From Brevibacillus sp. (GTDB lineage Bacteria > Bacillota > Bacilli > Brevibacillales > Brevibacillaceae): DNA of 64,000 nucleotides. The translations under genes were made by a program, and so were the position numbers. Location: positions 1 to 64,000 of the forward strand of contig JACDOF010000003.1 of NCBI GenBank assembly GCA_017656235.1, given 5' to 3'. The notes under the pieces are model-generated. The model saw only the letters and a list, made by a program, of their open reading frames with translations, had not been told where the DNA came from and made no database searches. Each line of letters opens with the position of its first letter. The first letter of the stretch is position 1. Positions 16,680 to 25,037 of the stretch are shown here, one piece after another.

Positions 16680-18518
16680 CTATAAAAAGGCTGCCCCGAT
16701 CAGGCCGGCATCATCGTGGAATTGGGCCAACTGCAAATCAATCCTGTTGCGCAGCTGCGGATACAGCCGATCATTCACCGCTTTGTTCAGCCGCTCCCAA
16801 AAGAGGTGGCTGGCATGCATCACTCCCCCGCCGAGAATGATGGTATCCGGGTCCAGGAGATGAACAATATTGGCAATTCCCGTTGCTGTATGTCGGATAA
16901 ACTGCTCGACTAGCGCTTTTGCCTGGGGGTTTCCTTCCTGTTCAAGCTGAAACAGCGTTTTTTCCAGGTCTAGCTGTCTGGCTTGGTCATTCAGGGCGGT
17001 CCCGCTGGCCAAGGTTTCCCACGAGCCGCGATTTAATATGGGATGGGCCGGGCCATCCGGCTGAATAATCATATTGCCGATTTCACCAGCGCAAAAGTGT
17101 GCTCCCTGCACGATTGACTGATTGTAGACAAACCCGCCGCCGATTCCCGTGCTGATCGTGATATAAAACACACTCTTCCTTCCTTTGCCCGCTCCGAACA
17201 AAGCCTCGCACAAAGCTGCCGCGTTTGCGTCATTCTCGATTTTAATCGGAAGCTGAAACTGCTCTGTCAAAATCGCTCTGAGATGAATCTGATCCCAGCC
17301 TGGCAAATTGGGCGGCCCCATGATAATTCCTTCTGCAGCATCCAGAGGTCCGGGGCAAGCAATGCCGATATGGGAAACGGAATATTCCGCTGTAAGATCG
17401 CGGAGCATGCTGGCCAGGTTGTGAATCACAAAATCGGGCCCCTTGTCGGCAAAGGTTTTCATCGACAATTTCTTGACGATGTGACCGCTTTGATCGATGA
17501 CGGCGGCACGCAGATTTGTCCCCCCGATATCTACGCCAATGCGGTAATCAGCGTCTGTTTTCCGGTGACTGCCGGGAGTGGTGACGACCATCCGCAATTC
17601 GCCGGTGATGACCACGTCACCATAACCATTCGGAACAAGCAGGCTCATACCAGCGCCTATCCGTTCGGCGTTTCCTTCTTTCCCAATCAGGCCTTGCCCG
17701 CTCAGAACCGTAATCAGTCCGTAAGGGGCAAGACTCCCCAACGACGCCTCACCCCTGATATCCCATACCTGCACCAGGAAGTGCTGATGATGAATCAGGG
17801 TTTCACATGTATAGTCCTGATTCTGTATGATGTTTCGGGAATACCAGACATCGACATGGGGAACACTGGCAGCCTGGACGGCCTTGTCGAGATGAAGCTC
17901 CCTCCTGCGTCCGTCTGCATCGGTACGATCATAATCATAAAAACGATAGGTGAGATCCGAACTTTGCTGTACTTCCAGGACAAGCGTTCCTTTGGTGAGA
18001 GCGTGTACAGTGCCGCTCGGGACGTAGACAATATCCCCCGGTTTGACCGGTTTCGTTCGCAGCAGGGTTGACCACGCTCCTTGCACGGTCATATGCTTCA
18101 GTTCTTCCCTGGTGGAGGCGTTATGACCGTAGATGATGCGGGATTGCGGCTTGCAATCAAGCACATACCAGCACTCCGTCTTGCCGTATCGCTGCCCCTC
18201 CCATTGTTGGGCAAGGTAATCATCGGGATGTACCTGGACTGATAGATCTGCGTTGGCATCGATCAGCTTGATCAGCAGAGGGAATTGATCCTCCGCGGGA
18301 TAGCCAAACAATTCGGGATGTTCAGCCCACAATCTGCTTAGCGGCCAACCCGCGTACAAACCGTTCATCACGATGCTTTCTCCGTGAGGATGGGCGGAGA
18401 CGGCCCAACACTCCCCGACGTTTGATGAAGAAAACGAATAGCCGAATCGTTTCAGGGCTTCGCCTCCCCATAGTCTTTCTTGGAGGACAGGTTTTAGAAA
18501 CAGCGGAGTGGATGACAT
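16680..18518 (-). CDS. manA: Bifunctional mannose-6-phosphate isomerase/ROK sugar kinase
   Basis: One uninterrupted 612-residue frame carries two enzymes. Residues 1-315 are a class I-like short phosphomannose isomerase with zinc ligands Q95 and H97 (QVHP), E115 (KTECWYVL) and H172 (VPSGTVHAL). Residues 326-612 are a ROK kinase: DIGGTN at 330-335, ENDAN with catalytic D430, ISTGIGGG at 455-462, and GEIGN. The zinc-binding CxCGxxGC of classical ROK kinases is replaced by residues 490-505, where no Cys remains. ATG 18518 has AAGGAGGA at 7 bp. It would phosphorylate a free hexose and convert mannose-6-P to fructose-6-P. Transcription is divergent from the PTS operon, with a shared control region. 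Confidence 0.92.
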   Translation of the reverse strand: MSSTPLFLKPVLQERLWGGEALKRFGYSFSSSNVGECWAVSAHPHGESIVMNGLYAGWPLSRLWAEHPELFGYPAEDQFPLLIKLIDANADLSVQVHPDDYLAQQWEGQRYGKTECWYVLDCKPQSRIIYGHNASTREELKHMTVQGAWSTLLRTKPVKPGDIVYVPSGTVHALTKGTLVLEVQQSSDLTYRFYDYDRTDADGRRRELHLDKAVQAASVPHVDVWYSRNIIQNQDYTCETLIHHQHFLVQVWDIRGEASLGSLAPYGLITVLSGQGLIGKEGNAERIGAGMSLLVPNGYGDVVITGELRMVVTTPGSHRKTDADYRIGVDIGGTNLRAAVIDQSGHIVKKLSMKTFADKGPDFVIHNLASMLRDLTAEYSVSHIGIACPGPLDAAEGIIMGPPNLPGWDQIHLRAILTEQFQLPIKIENDANAAALCEALFGAGKGRKSVFYITISTGIGGGFVYNQSIVQGAHFCAGEIGNMIIQPDGPAHPILNRGSWETLASGTALNDQARQLDLEKTLFQLEQEGNPQAKALVEQFIRHTATGIANIVHLLDPDTIILGGGVMHASHLFWERLNKAVNDRLYPQLRNRIDLQLAQFHDDAGLIGAAFL

Positions 18519-18552
18519 CTCGATTCCTCCTTATGAAAAAATTCTGTCATTT

Positions 18553-18590
18553 AAAAGTATATATCTTTTTAATAAAAAGTATAGACATTT
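18553..18590. promoter_or_regulatory. AT-rich operator-like repeats in the divergent region
   Basis: AAAAG-TATATAT-CTTTT (18553-18569) and a second, similar AAAAAGTATAGACATTT (18574-18590) form a direct repeat of about 21 bp period. The second overlaps the -35 box of the PTS promoter. The likely ligand is the GntR-type repressor encoded at 22242 (inference). Confidence 0.5.
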
Positions 18591-18610
18591 AACAGAAAAG
18601 TGAATATGAT
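18582..18610 (+). promoter_or_regulatory. Promoter of the PTS operon
   Basis: -35 TAGACA at 18582-18587, a 17-bp spacer and -10 TATGAT at 18605-18610. Confidence 0.7.
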
Positions 18611-18617
18611 GAGTGTA

Positions 18618-18631
18618 TGAAAACGCTTCAT
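18618..18631 (+). promoter_or_regulatory. cre site (CcpA box)
   Basis: TGAAAACGCTTCAT matches the catabolite responsive element TGWAARCGYTWNCW at all but one position. It starts 8 bp after the -10 box, where bound CcpA would block initiation and repress the PTS genes when glucose is present. Confidence 0.72.
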
Positions 18632-18659
18632 CTTGTTCAGGTAAGGGAGGAGACATGTC

Positions 18660-18974
18660 GTGAAAAAGATTCTGTTGGCTTGTAGCTCGGGAATGTCGAC
18701 CAGTCTTTTGGTCGGCAAAATGAAGGCGTACGCCAAATCAATTGGGGAGGAGGATGAGATATGGGCTGTAAGCCAGGATCAGGCAAAATCTGAACTGGCA
18801 CGCGCTGACGTTGTGCTGATTGGACCGCAAATGAGCTTTTTAAAAAGCGAACTGCAAAAAGAAGCCGACAAATACGGAATTCCTGTCGAAGTGATTGATA
18901 TGAGAGCTTATGGAATGGCGGATGGCAAAGCCGTGTATGAGCAAGCCGCAAGTTTATTGGGAGGCCGGAAATGA
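18660..18974 (+). CDS. PTS system lactose/cellobiose-family IIB component
   Basis: A 104-residue cytoplasmic phosphocarrier. The phosphorylated Cys8 is in LLACSSGMSTSLL, the P-loop-like motif of cellobiose IIB proteins. GPQMSFLKSEL and the C-terminal helix are typical. GTG 18660 follows AAGGGAGGAG. First gene of a IIB-IIA-IIC-GH1 operon; the next gene overlaps it by four bases. Confidence 0.93.
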   Translation: MKKILLACSSGMSTSLLVGKMKAYAKSIGEEDEIWAVSQDQAKSELARADVVLIGPQMSFLKSELQKEADKYGIPVEVIDMRAYGMADGKAVYEQAASLLGGRK

Positions 18975-19288
18975 GTCAGATGGTATCGGATGAACAAGTC
19001 GCTTTTCAAATCATCCTGCACAGCGGAAACGCCAGAAGCAATATTTTGCAAGCGCTTGCCGAATTCAAACAAGACCGGATTGATCAATATGAACAGCTGA
19101 TGGAAAGAGCTGAGCAGGACCTGCTAACCGCCCACCAAAACCATTTTCGCATGATTCAAAAAGAAGCGGAAAGCGGGGAACAAAAACTGTCGCTCCTGTT
19201 GGTACACGCGGAAGACCATCTGATGTCGACGATGACGATGAAGGATATTGTTAAGGCGATGATGGAGATTTTGCACAAGAAGAAATGA
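18971..19288 (+). CDS. PTS system lactose/cellobiose-family IIA component
   Basis: A 105-residue all-helical phosphocarrier that passes phosphate from HPr to IIB. The active His79 is in LLVHAEDHLMS, and the trimer-forming N-terminal AFQIILHSGNARS is present. It starts at ATG 18971, overlapping the IIB stop (ATGA). Confidence 0.93.
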   Translation: MSQMVSDEQVAFQIILHSGNARSNILQALAEFKQDRIDQYEQLMERAEQDLLTAHQNHFRMIQKEAESGEQKLSLLLVHAEDHLMSTMTMKDIVKAMMEILHKKK

Positions 19289-19316
19289 GTAACTTCGGTT
19301 GAAAGGAATGATTTCA

Positions 19317-20654
19317 GTGAAGCAGACCGCGCTTGACAAGTTTAGTCAGATTCTTGTCCCGATAGCCGGCCGGTTAAATAACAACCGCTATTTATCCGTT
19401 CTGCGGGACGCTTTCATGTTAAGCTTTCCAATCACCATTTTTGGTTCTATCGTTGTTGTTTTGATGAATCTGCCTTTTCTTGACCTGATCATGAGTGCGG
19501 GGAGCCTCGAAGCATTTCGCCATGCAGTTGGAAATGCTCCGCAGGCGACAATGGGAATCATGACCGTATTCATTGTGTTTGGGATCGGTTATTACCTGTC
19601 AAAAAGTTATGAGGTGGAAGGGGTTTTTGGTGGCGCCATCGCGCTAGCTTCGTTTATGCTGCTCACTCCTTTTTTGCTAACCACGGATTCGGGAGAGACC
19701 GTTGCCAATGTTATTCCCCTTGATCGCCTGGGAGCCAAAGGGATGTTTGTCGGCATGATCACCGCATTCGCCTCGGCAGAAATATATCGCTGGATCGTGC
19801 ATAAAGAGCTGACCATCAGGATGCCGGCAGGGGTGCCGCCGGCCGTGGCCAGGTCATTTACTGCCCTGATTCCGGTGGTGATCACCCTAACGGTTTTTCT
19901 CCTGATCAATATTGTGGTTACGCAGGTTCTGCAAACCAACCTGCATGATCTCATTTACAAGGCTGTTCAGGAACCGCTTGTAGGTTTGGGCAGCGGGCTT
20001 GTCGCAACGCTCATCGCAATCTTTTTTATCCAAATCTTGTGGTTTTTCGGTTTGCACGGACAAATCATTGTGAATTCTGTGATGGACCCCATCTGGAATA
20101 CCTTGTCGCTCGAAAATTTAAACACCTATACACAAACAGGAACAGTTCCGCATATTATCAGCAAGCAATTTATCGAAACCTATACGGTTGGAATGGGCGG
20201 CACAGGAATGACGCTGGCGGTGGTGTTCTCGCTGCTCTGGTTCATGCGGAGCAGGCAGATGAAGCAGGTCGGAAAGCTGGCGATCGGGCCGGGCTTGTTT
20301 AACGTCAATGAACCCGTCATCTTTGGTTTGCCGATCGTGATGAATCCGCTTATCCTGGTTCCCTGGATTCTGTCGCCCATGGTTGTGACCATTGTGACGT
20401 ATTACGCGATGTCGATCGGCCTCGTTCCCCCTCCTACCGGCGTGGCGGTGCCGTGGACGGTTCCGATTTTTATCAATGGAATTATGGCCACCAATTCACT
20501 GGCAGGCGGCATTTTGCAGCTTGTAAACCTGGTGATTGTGTTTCTGATCTGGTTTCCGTTCTTAAAAGTGATCGACCGAATGAACGTGAAAAACGAAAGC
20601 AGTGAAGCACAGGCGGGTGCAATGGCTCAATCCGGGCAGTCTATCGCACAGTAG
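19317..20654 (+). CDS. PTS system cellobiose-family IIC permease
   Basis: A 445-residue EIIC of the lactose/cellobiose class with about ten membrane segments. Family marks include LRDAFMLSFPITIFGS near the N-terminus, WFFGLHGQIIVNSVMDPIW in the substrate region, and NVNEPVIFGLPIVMNP near the end. GTG 19317 is preferred because AAAGGA lies 9 bp upstream; TTG 19299 and ATG 19308 are in frame but badly spaced. It imports and phosphorylates a beta-disaccharide or aryl-beta-glycoside; the true substrate could be a mannose-containing disaccharide, given the divergent isomerase-kinase. Confidence 0.92.
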   Translation: MKQTALDKFSQILVPIAGRLNNNRYLSVLRDAFMLSFPITIFGSIVVVLMNLPFLDLIMSAGSLEAFRHAVGNAPQATMGIMTVFIVFGIGYYLSKSYEVEGVFGGAIALASFMLLTPFLLTTDSGETVANVIPLDRLGAKGMFVGMITAFASAEIYRWIVHKELTIRMPAGVPPAVARSFTALIPVVITLTVFLLINIVVTQVLQTNLHDLIYKAVQEPLVGLGSGLVATLIAIFFIQILWFFGLHGQIIVNSVMDPIWNTLSLENLNTYTQTGTVPHIISKQFIETYTVGMGGTGMTLAVVFSLLWFMRSRQMKQVGKLAIGPGLFNVNEPVIFGLPIVMNPLILVPWILSPMVVTIVTYYAMSIGLVPPPTGVAVPWTVPIFINGIMATNSLAGGILQLVNLVIVFLIWFPFLKVIDRMNVKNESSEAQAGAMAQSGQSIAQ

Positions 20655-20667
20655 GGAGATGATCGTT

Positions 20668-22083
20668 TTGAACAGCGGAGATTCTCGTCAGCCAACGATT
20701 CGCTATCCGTTTCCGCAGGGTTTTTGGTGGGGTTCCGCAACTTCCGCTCCACAAATAGAAGGTGCGGCCCATCTCGACGGAAAGGGAAAAAACATTTGGG
20801 ACCATTGGTATGAGCAGGAGCCGAACCGGTTTTACGGGGGAGTCGGTCCAACAGACGCTTCCCAGTTTTACTTTCGCTACGAAGAAGATATTGAGCTGAT
20901 GAAGGAGATCGGTCATAATTCCTTTCGCTTCTCCATCTCGTGGTCCAGGCTTTTCCCCAACGGGTATGGTGAGATCAATCAGAAAGCGGTTGATTTTTAC
21001 AATAAGGTAATCGACAAACTGATCGAAACGGGGATTGAACCCTTTGTGAATCTCTACCACTTTGATATGCCCCTCGCACTGCAGGAGAAAGGGGGATGGG
21101 AAAACCGGTTTGTGGTCGATTGTTATGAGCAATATTCGGCCGCTTGTTTCCGCCTGTTTGGAGACCGGGTGAGCAAATGGTTTACCCATAACGAGCCGAT
21201 TGTGCCGGTTGAGGGAGGATACCTGTACAATTTTCATTATCCCAATGAGTGCAATTTTACCAAGGCGGTTCAGGTTGCCTTCCATACGATGCTCTCCAGT
21301 GCCCGCGCCATTAAAACGTACCGGGAGATGAAACTGGACGGCAAGATCGGGATCATTCTCAACCTTACGCCTTCCTATCCGAGAAGCAGCCATCCTGCCG
21401 ATCTTGAGGCAGCGCGGATTGCGGACGCGTTTTTTAATCGTTCCTTTTTGGATCCCTCGGTTAAAGGTACCTTCCCTTCCGATTTGGTGGAGATCCTGCG
21501 TGCGGAAGGACAACTGCCGGTGATGCAGGAAGGCGATCTAAGGGTGATTGCGGAGAATACGATCGACCTGTTGGGGATCAATTATTATCAGCCGAGACGG
21601 GTGAAGGCTAGGGAATCGCTGCCCAATCCCCACGCTCCGCTCCTTCCCGAACACTACTTTGACTATTATGAAATGCCAGGGCGAAAAATGAATCCTTATC
21701 GTGGCTGGGAAATCTATGAGAAAGGGATTTATGACCTGCTGATCAATGTAAAAGAGAACTATGGGAATATCGAATGCTTTATTTCCGAAAACGGGATTGG
21801 CGTAGAGAATGAAGCAAGGTTTCAGGATGAAAACGGGATCATTCAGGATGATTACCGGATTGAGTTTGTGCGGGAGCATTTGAAATGGGTCCATCGAGCG
21901 ATCCAGGAAGGGGTTAACGTAAAAGGGTATCACATGTGGACCTTTATGGATAACTGGTCCTGGATCAACGCGTACAAAAATCGCTACGGTTTCATCGCGG
22001 TGGATATCGCAAACAACTGGAAACGGACAGTAAAGAAAAGCGGGTGGTGGTTTAAAAAACTGGCAGAGAACAACGGGTTTTAA
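20668..22083 (+). CDS. GH1 6-phospho-beta-glycosidase
   Basis: A 471-residue TIM-barrel glycosidase that would cleave the phosphorylated disaccharide in the cytoplasm. The acid/base Glu176 is in THNEP and the nucleophile Glu374 in FISENG. At the residue that decides sugar or sugar phosphate there is Ser431 in NWSWINAY rather than the Glu of plain beta-glucosidases, followed by K437 and Y440; this supports 6-phospho specificity, although the Lys is shifted by one place from that of LacG. TTG 20668 is 9 bp after AGGGAG; ATG 20659 touches the ribosome binding site and is less likely. It lies 13 bp after the IIC stop. Confidence 0.9.
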   Translation: MNSGDSRQPTIRYPFPQGFWWGSATSAPQIEGAAHLDGKGKNIWDHWYEQEPNRFYGGVGPTDASQFYFRYEEDIELMKEIGHNSFRFSISWSRLFPNGYGEINQKAVDFYNKVIDKLIETGIEPFVNLYHFDMPLALQEKGGWENRFVVDCYEQYSAACFRLFGDRVSKWFTHNEPIVPVEGGYLYNFHYPNECNFTKAVQVAFHTMLSSARAIKTYREMKLDGKIGIILNLTPSYPRSSHPADLEAARIADAFFNRSFLDPSVKGTFPSDLVEILRAEGQLPVMQEGDLRVIAENTIDLLGINYYQPRRVKARESLPNPHAPLLPEHYFDYYEMPGRKMNPYRGWEIYEKGIYDLLINVKENYGNIECFISENGIGVENEARFQDENGIIQDDYRIEFVREHLKWVHRAIQEGVNVKGYHMWTFMDNWSWINAYKNRYGFIAVDIANNWKRTVKKSGWWFKKLAENNGF

Positions 22084-22093
22084 ACTTGTTAGA

Positions 22094-22126
22094 AAAAAGA
22101 TGGCGGAAGCAGCCATCTTTTTTTGG
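22094..22126 (+). terminator. Terminator of the PTS operon
   Basis: AAAGATGGC and GCCATCTTT flank GGAAGCA, followed by a T-rich run. Confidence 0.9.
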
Positions 22127-22195
22127 CGCAGCAAAGGGGCTGGCGATATTTTCTTCGACTCTGCATGAAATGGACCAGCGTTCATATTATAATTG

Positions 22196-22205
22196 ACTCA
22201 TGAGT
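22196..22205. promoter_or_regulatory. Palindrome before the GntR gene
   Basis: ACTCATGAGT, a perfect 10-bp palindrome, lies 36 bp upstream of the regulator start and just after a TATTAT -10-like box. It may be an autoregulatory site. It does not resemble the AT-rich repeats upstream of the PTS operon. Confidence 0.35.
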
Positions 22206-22241
22206 AGAATAATGGACGGATGCCAGAAAGATCGGGGTTAC

Positions 22242-22967
22242 ATGAAAATGGCTGAAAACAAGTACCAGATTATTGCCAACGAAATAAGGGAGAGAATTTT
22301 GACCGGATATTATCCATCTGACCAACCCATTCCGGACGAACTCTCCTTGGCGGAACAGTTTGGCTGCAGCAGAATGACGATGAAAAAAGCACTCGAAGTA
22401 CTGGTATTGGAAGGATTGCTGTACCGAAAAAGGGGCCACGGGACATTTATTCTGAAGTCTGCTTTACAACAAGATCGCGTCAACGTACTGGATAAAGAGA
22501 CCAAAGGATTAACGGAAACAGCCAAAGGAAAAAAAGTGACCAGTCATGTTGTTCAGTTCAACGTTGAGTTTCCGATCGAAACGGTAGCCAATTATCTTGC
22601 CATTGAAACAACAGATCCGGTGTACAAAATCATTCGGGTTCGTTATGTCGACGGGGAACCGTTTGTGATCGAAAAAACGTACATGCCTGTTCAGCGCGTT
22701 CCAGGTATAAATGAAGAGGTGCTCCGAGGTTCCATTTACCAATATATCCAGGGAAAACTGGGGCTGACCATCGCCAGTACCCATAAAATGATTCGGGCTG
22801 ACAAACCCGATGAGCTGGACCGGGAATACCTGAAATGCGCTTTCGACGATCCCGTATTGGAGGTAGAACAAATTGTTTTTTTAGGAAGCGGTCAGCCGTT
22901 TGAATACTCGTTCTCCCGCCATCGATATGATAAATTTGTGTTCAAGACGGTAAACATTAAATGGTAG
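22242..22967 (+). CDS. GntR/HutC-family transcriptional regulator
   Basis: A 241-residue repressor with an N-terminal winged helix (about 1-70: KYQIIANEIRERILTGYY, then DELSLAEQFGCSRMTMKKAL) and a C-terminal UTRA ligand-binding domain (about 90-235), ending in FEYSFSRHRYDKFVF. UTRA regulators usually sense a phosphorylated sugar. Placed after the PTS-GH1 operon, it most likely controls it. ATG 22242 has only a weak CGGGG upstream; ATG 22248 is possible, and an earlier ATG at 22200 would add 14 residues. Confidence 0.88.
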   Translation: MKMAENKYQIIANEIRERILTGYYPSDQPIPDELSLAEQFGCSRMTMKKALEVLVLEGLLYRKRGHGTFILKSALQQDRVNVLDKETKGLTETAKGKKVTSHVVQFNVEFPIETVANYLAIETTDPVYKIIRVRYVDGEPFVIEKTYMPVQRVPGINEEVLRGSIYQYIQGKLGLTIASTHKMIRADKPDELDREYLKCAFDDPVLEVEQIVFLGSGQPFEYSFSRHRYDKFVFKTVNIKW

Positions 22968-23151
22968 CCGCTTGTTGGGACCGATTCTGTTTTCGGGGTA
23001 ACGCTGCAAGATTAATGTTGTATTATTTACCTCGGGCTGCACGATTCCATGCAATAGGTATGATCCATTGGATGATGAAAGAGCGGCGAAGGGGGAGGGA
23101 AGCGGTGAATCATACCGAGGGCGGAACTGCCGCTGAAGAAAGGGTTAAGTC

Positions 23152-23364
23152 TTAATACGGCTCCCCTGTCGCCCCGAACAGCAAACGTACTTTTGCATAT
23201 ATGCGGATAGGCAAGCTGGGGAATACAAAGGCTAGCTGCCCCGGTTCAAGGGTTGGTATTTCCTCCGGAGTTTCAATCAGATGCGGTATTTCGAGTGCTT
23301 TCAGCGCGTCAGTGTATTTCCTGGCATCAGCCCAGGGTACGACGAAGTAAATCGACTTTTCCAT
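23152..23364 (-). CDS. Small hypothetical protein, 70 residues
   Basis: ATG 23364 follows AGGAG by about 10 bp. The product MEKSIYFVVPWADARKY... has an alternating hydrophobic pattern compatible with a small alpha/beta fold and contains LEPGQLAFVFPSLPIRIYAKVR-like strand and helix segments. No signal peptide or membrane helix. I recognise no family. It is separated from the CapA gene by a hairpin (TAACCCCG/CGGGGTTA, 23494-23522) that can end transcription in either direction. Confidence 0.6.
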   Translation of the reverse strand: MEKSIYFVVPWADARKYTDALKALEIPHLIETPEEIPTLEPGQLAFVFPSLPIRIYAKVRLLFGATGEPY

Positions 23365-23580
23365 ATGATCACGCTCCTGTTGAGAGCATAGCACATTCAA
23401 GGGAAGGGGGGTAGAAATGTCTCTGAAAGGATGTAAGCAATGGACGATAGAGGGGCCTTTCTCCCTGGCTGCCGAATCAATGGACTGTAGAGGATAACCC
23501 CGCGTCAGTTGACCCGGGGTTACGTATTTGTAGTGAGGTGATCCCGCTTCACGCAGATGTCTTGCAGGTTTCCGAGCCCA

Positions 23581-24768
23581 TCAGGGACTGTCCGATACCT
23601 GCGCTTCTGCTGCTTCCCGTACGCTTCCATCCGGTTCGATTCGTACATTTACGGACAGCGACTCAATGCGCTTGATCAGCCTGGCTCCATCCTGTTCGTT
23701 CATCGGTACGGCCTGCGCCAGTTCCGCATGGTAAGGCAGCATCCGCAATTGGCAGCTTCCCTTGGGAGTGCAGGATGCTTGGAGGATCATGGTTTCCCAG
23801 GTGGTGGGGTGAGTAGAGCGGGTAAAGATAAAATTGCCCAGGCTGTAAGCGATCCATTTTTTCTTGTAAGACTCAAAACCCTGCAGTACGTGCGGATGTC
23901 CGCCGACGACCAGATCAGCTCCGGCATCGATGTAAGCGCGGGCCAATGCTTTTTGGTGAGCGGCTGGGAAGTTCTCCTTTTCTTTGCCCCAGTGGGCGAT
24001 AACGACAATCAGATCGGCTTTGTGGCGGGCCGAGCGAATCGACTCAACGGCACGTGCCGGATCATAGGAGGCGGCCACGCCGGGTTTGTTCACGCCCGCG
24101 TACCAGCTTACTTTGGGCACAACCCGGCTGAAGCCGAAGAAGGCAATGGAGATACCGTTTCGTTCCACCCATACAGGCGCGTAGGCTTGGTTGGCATCGG
24201 CACCGGCACCGATATAGCGGATTCCGTTGTCGTCCAGGACACGCATCGTATCGAGCAGTCCTTCCACTCCCTGATCGAGAATGTGGTTGTTGGCCAGATT
24301 GACCAGGTCAATTCCTGCCGCTTTCATTGCCGGTATCGCTTCCGGCGGCGATTTGTAAACGTATTGTTTGTCGGCCTCCGGTGTGCCGCGTTTGGTCACG
24401 GGCGTTTCCAGATTGGCGATGGTATAATCGTCCTGCTGAAACGTTTCCCCAATATGGCGATAAGGATAATCGTATCCTTCTGCCTTCAATCGTTTTTCCA
24501 CGTTGCCGTCCATCATCACGTCCCCCACGAACGTTAACACTACGACCGGCGGCTGGTCGCTGGCTTGCGGCAAATCGTCCGCGGCGGACGGGTGGTTCTG
24601 TTCTTCTTTGACATGGCCGAACCGGTTCGCCTGTTGGTGGGTCTCCCAAATCATATAAGTACCAGCCAGAGCGGCGGAAAACAGGAGGAGGCCAGACAGT
24701 GTGGCGAACAGGCGTTTTTGTCTCTGTTTCCGCATGGCTTTCAGACGATCTGTTCTTGTTTTGTACAT
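23581..24768 (-). CDS. CapA-family (PGA_cap) metallophosphatase-like protein
   Basis: A 395-residue protein anchored by an N-terminal hydrophobic segment (about residues 20-41), with the PGA_cap domain outside the membrane (about 75-330). Family motifs are FVGDVMMDG near residue 82, ANLETPVT, NLANNHILDQG, VIAHWGKE and GGHPHVLQGFE, which form the metal-binding site of this calcineurin-like fold. CapA is needed for poly-gamma-glutamate synthesis or export in Bacillus, but no capB or capC is nearby, so this stand-alone member may have another role. ATG 24768 has GGAGAGG upstream. Confidence 0.88.
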   Translation of the reverse strand: MYKTRTDRLKAMRKQRQKRLFATLSGLLLFSAALAGTYMIWETHQQANRFGHVKEEQNHPSAADDLPQASDQPPVVVLTFVGDVMMDGNVEKRLKAEGYDYPYRHIGETFQQDDYTIANLETPVTKRGTPEADKQYVYKSPPEAIPAMKAAGIDLVNLANNHILDQGVEGLLDTMRVLDDNGIRYIGAGADANQAYAPVWVERNGISIAFFGFSRVVPKVSWYAGVNKPGVAASYDPARAVESIRSARHKADLIVVIAHWGKEKENFPAAHQKALARAYIDAGADLVVGGHPHVLQGFESYKKKWIAYSLGNFIFTRSTHPTTWETMILQASCTPKGSCQLRMLPYHAELAQAVPMNEQDGARLIKRIESLSVNVRIEPDGSVREAAEAQVSDSP

Positions 24769-24987
24769 GGCTTCCTCTCCATTCGAAACGACCGTGCTTC
24801 AGTCGCTTGCGATTCCGGTGTACAGCCCGAAGCTGCCATGCCTTTAGCATAACAGAGGGGGTACACCGTGCGAAATAGAACATTGGATGTACCTGCAGAC
24901 CGTAATCCGGATGGGGCGTGCGCAGCTTTGCTGCGACCTTTTGCTCATTATGCGGGAAGATGTGGTTTGTGCGGGTGTAGGGGGAGG

Positions 24988-25026
24988 AAAAAAGCAGGCA
25001 GCACCGCTGTCGGAAACTGCCCGCTT
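24988..25026 (-). terminator. Terminator of ppk
   Basis: On the minus strand GCGGGCAG pairs with CTGCCTGC, followed by TTTTTT, directly after the ppk stop. Confidence 0.75.
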
Positions 25027-25037
25027 CGCCTTGTTTC

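Noticed and set aside
22961-23155. Plus-strand frame of 64 codons after the GntR gene
   Set aside because: It begins inside the GntR stop region without a ribosome binding site and has no protein-like pattern.
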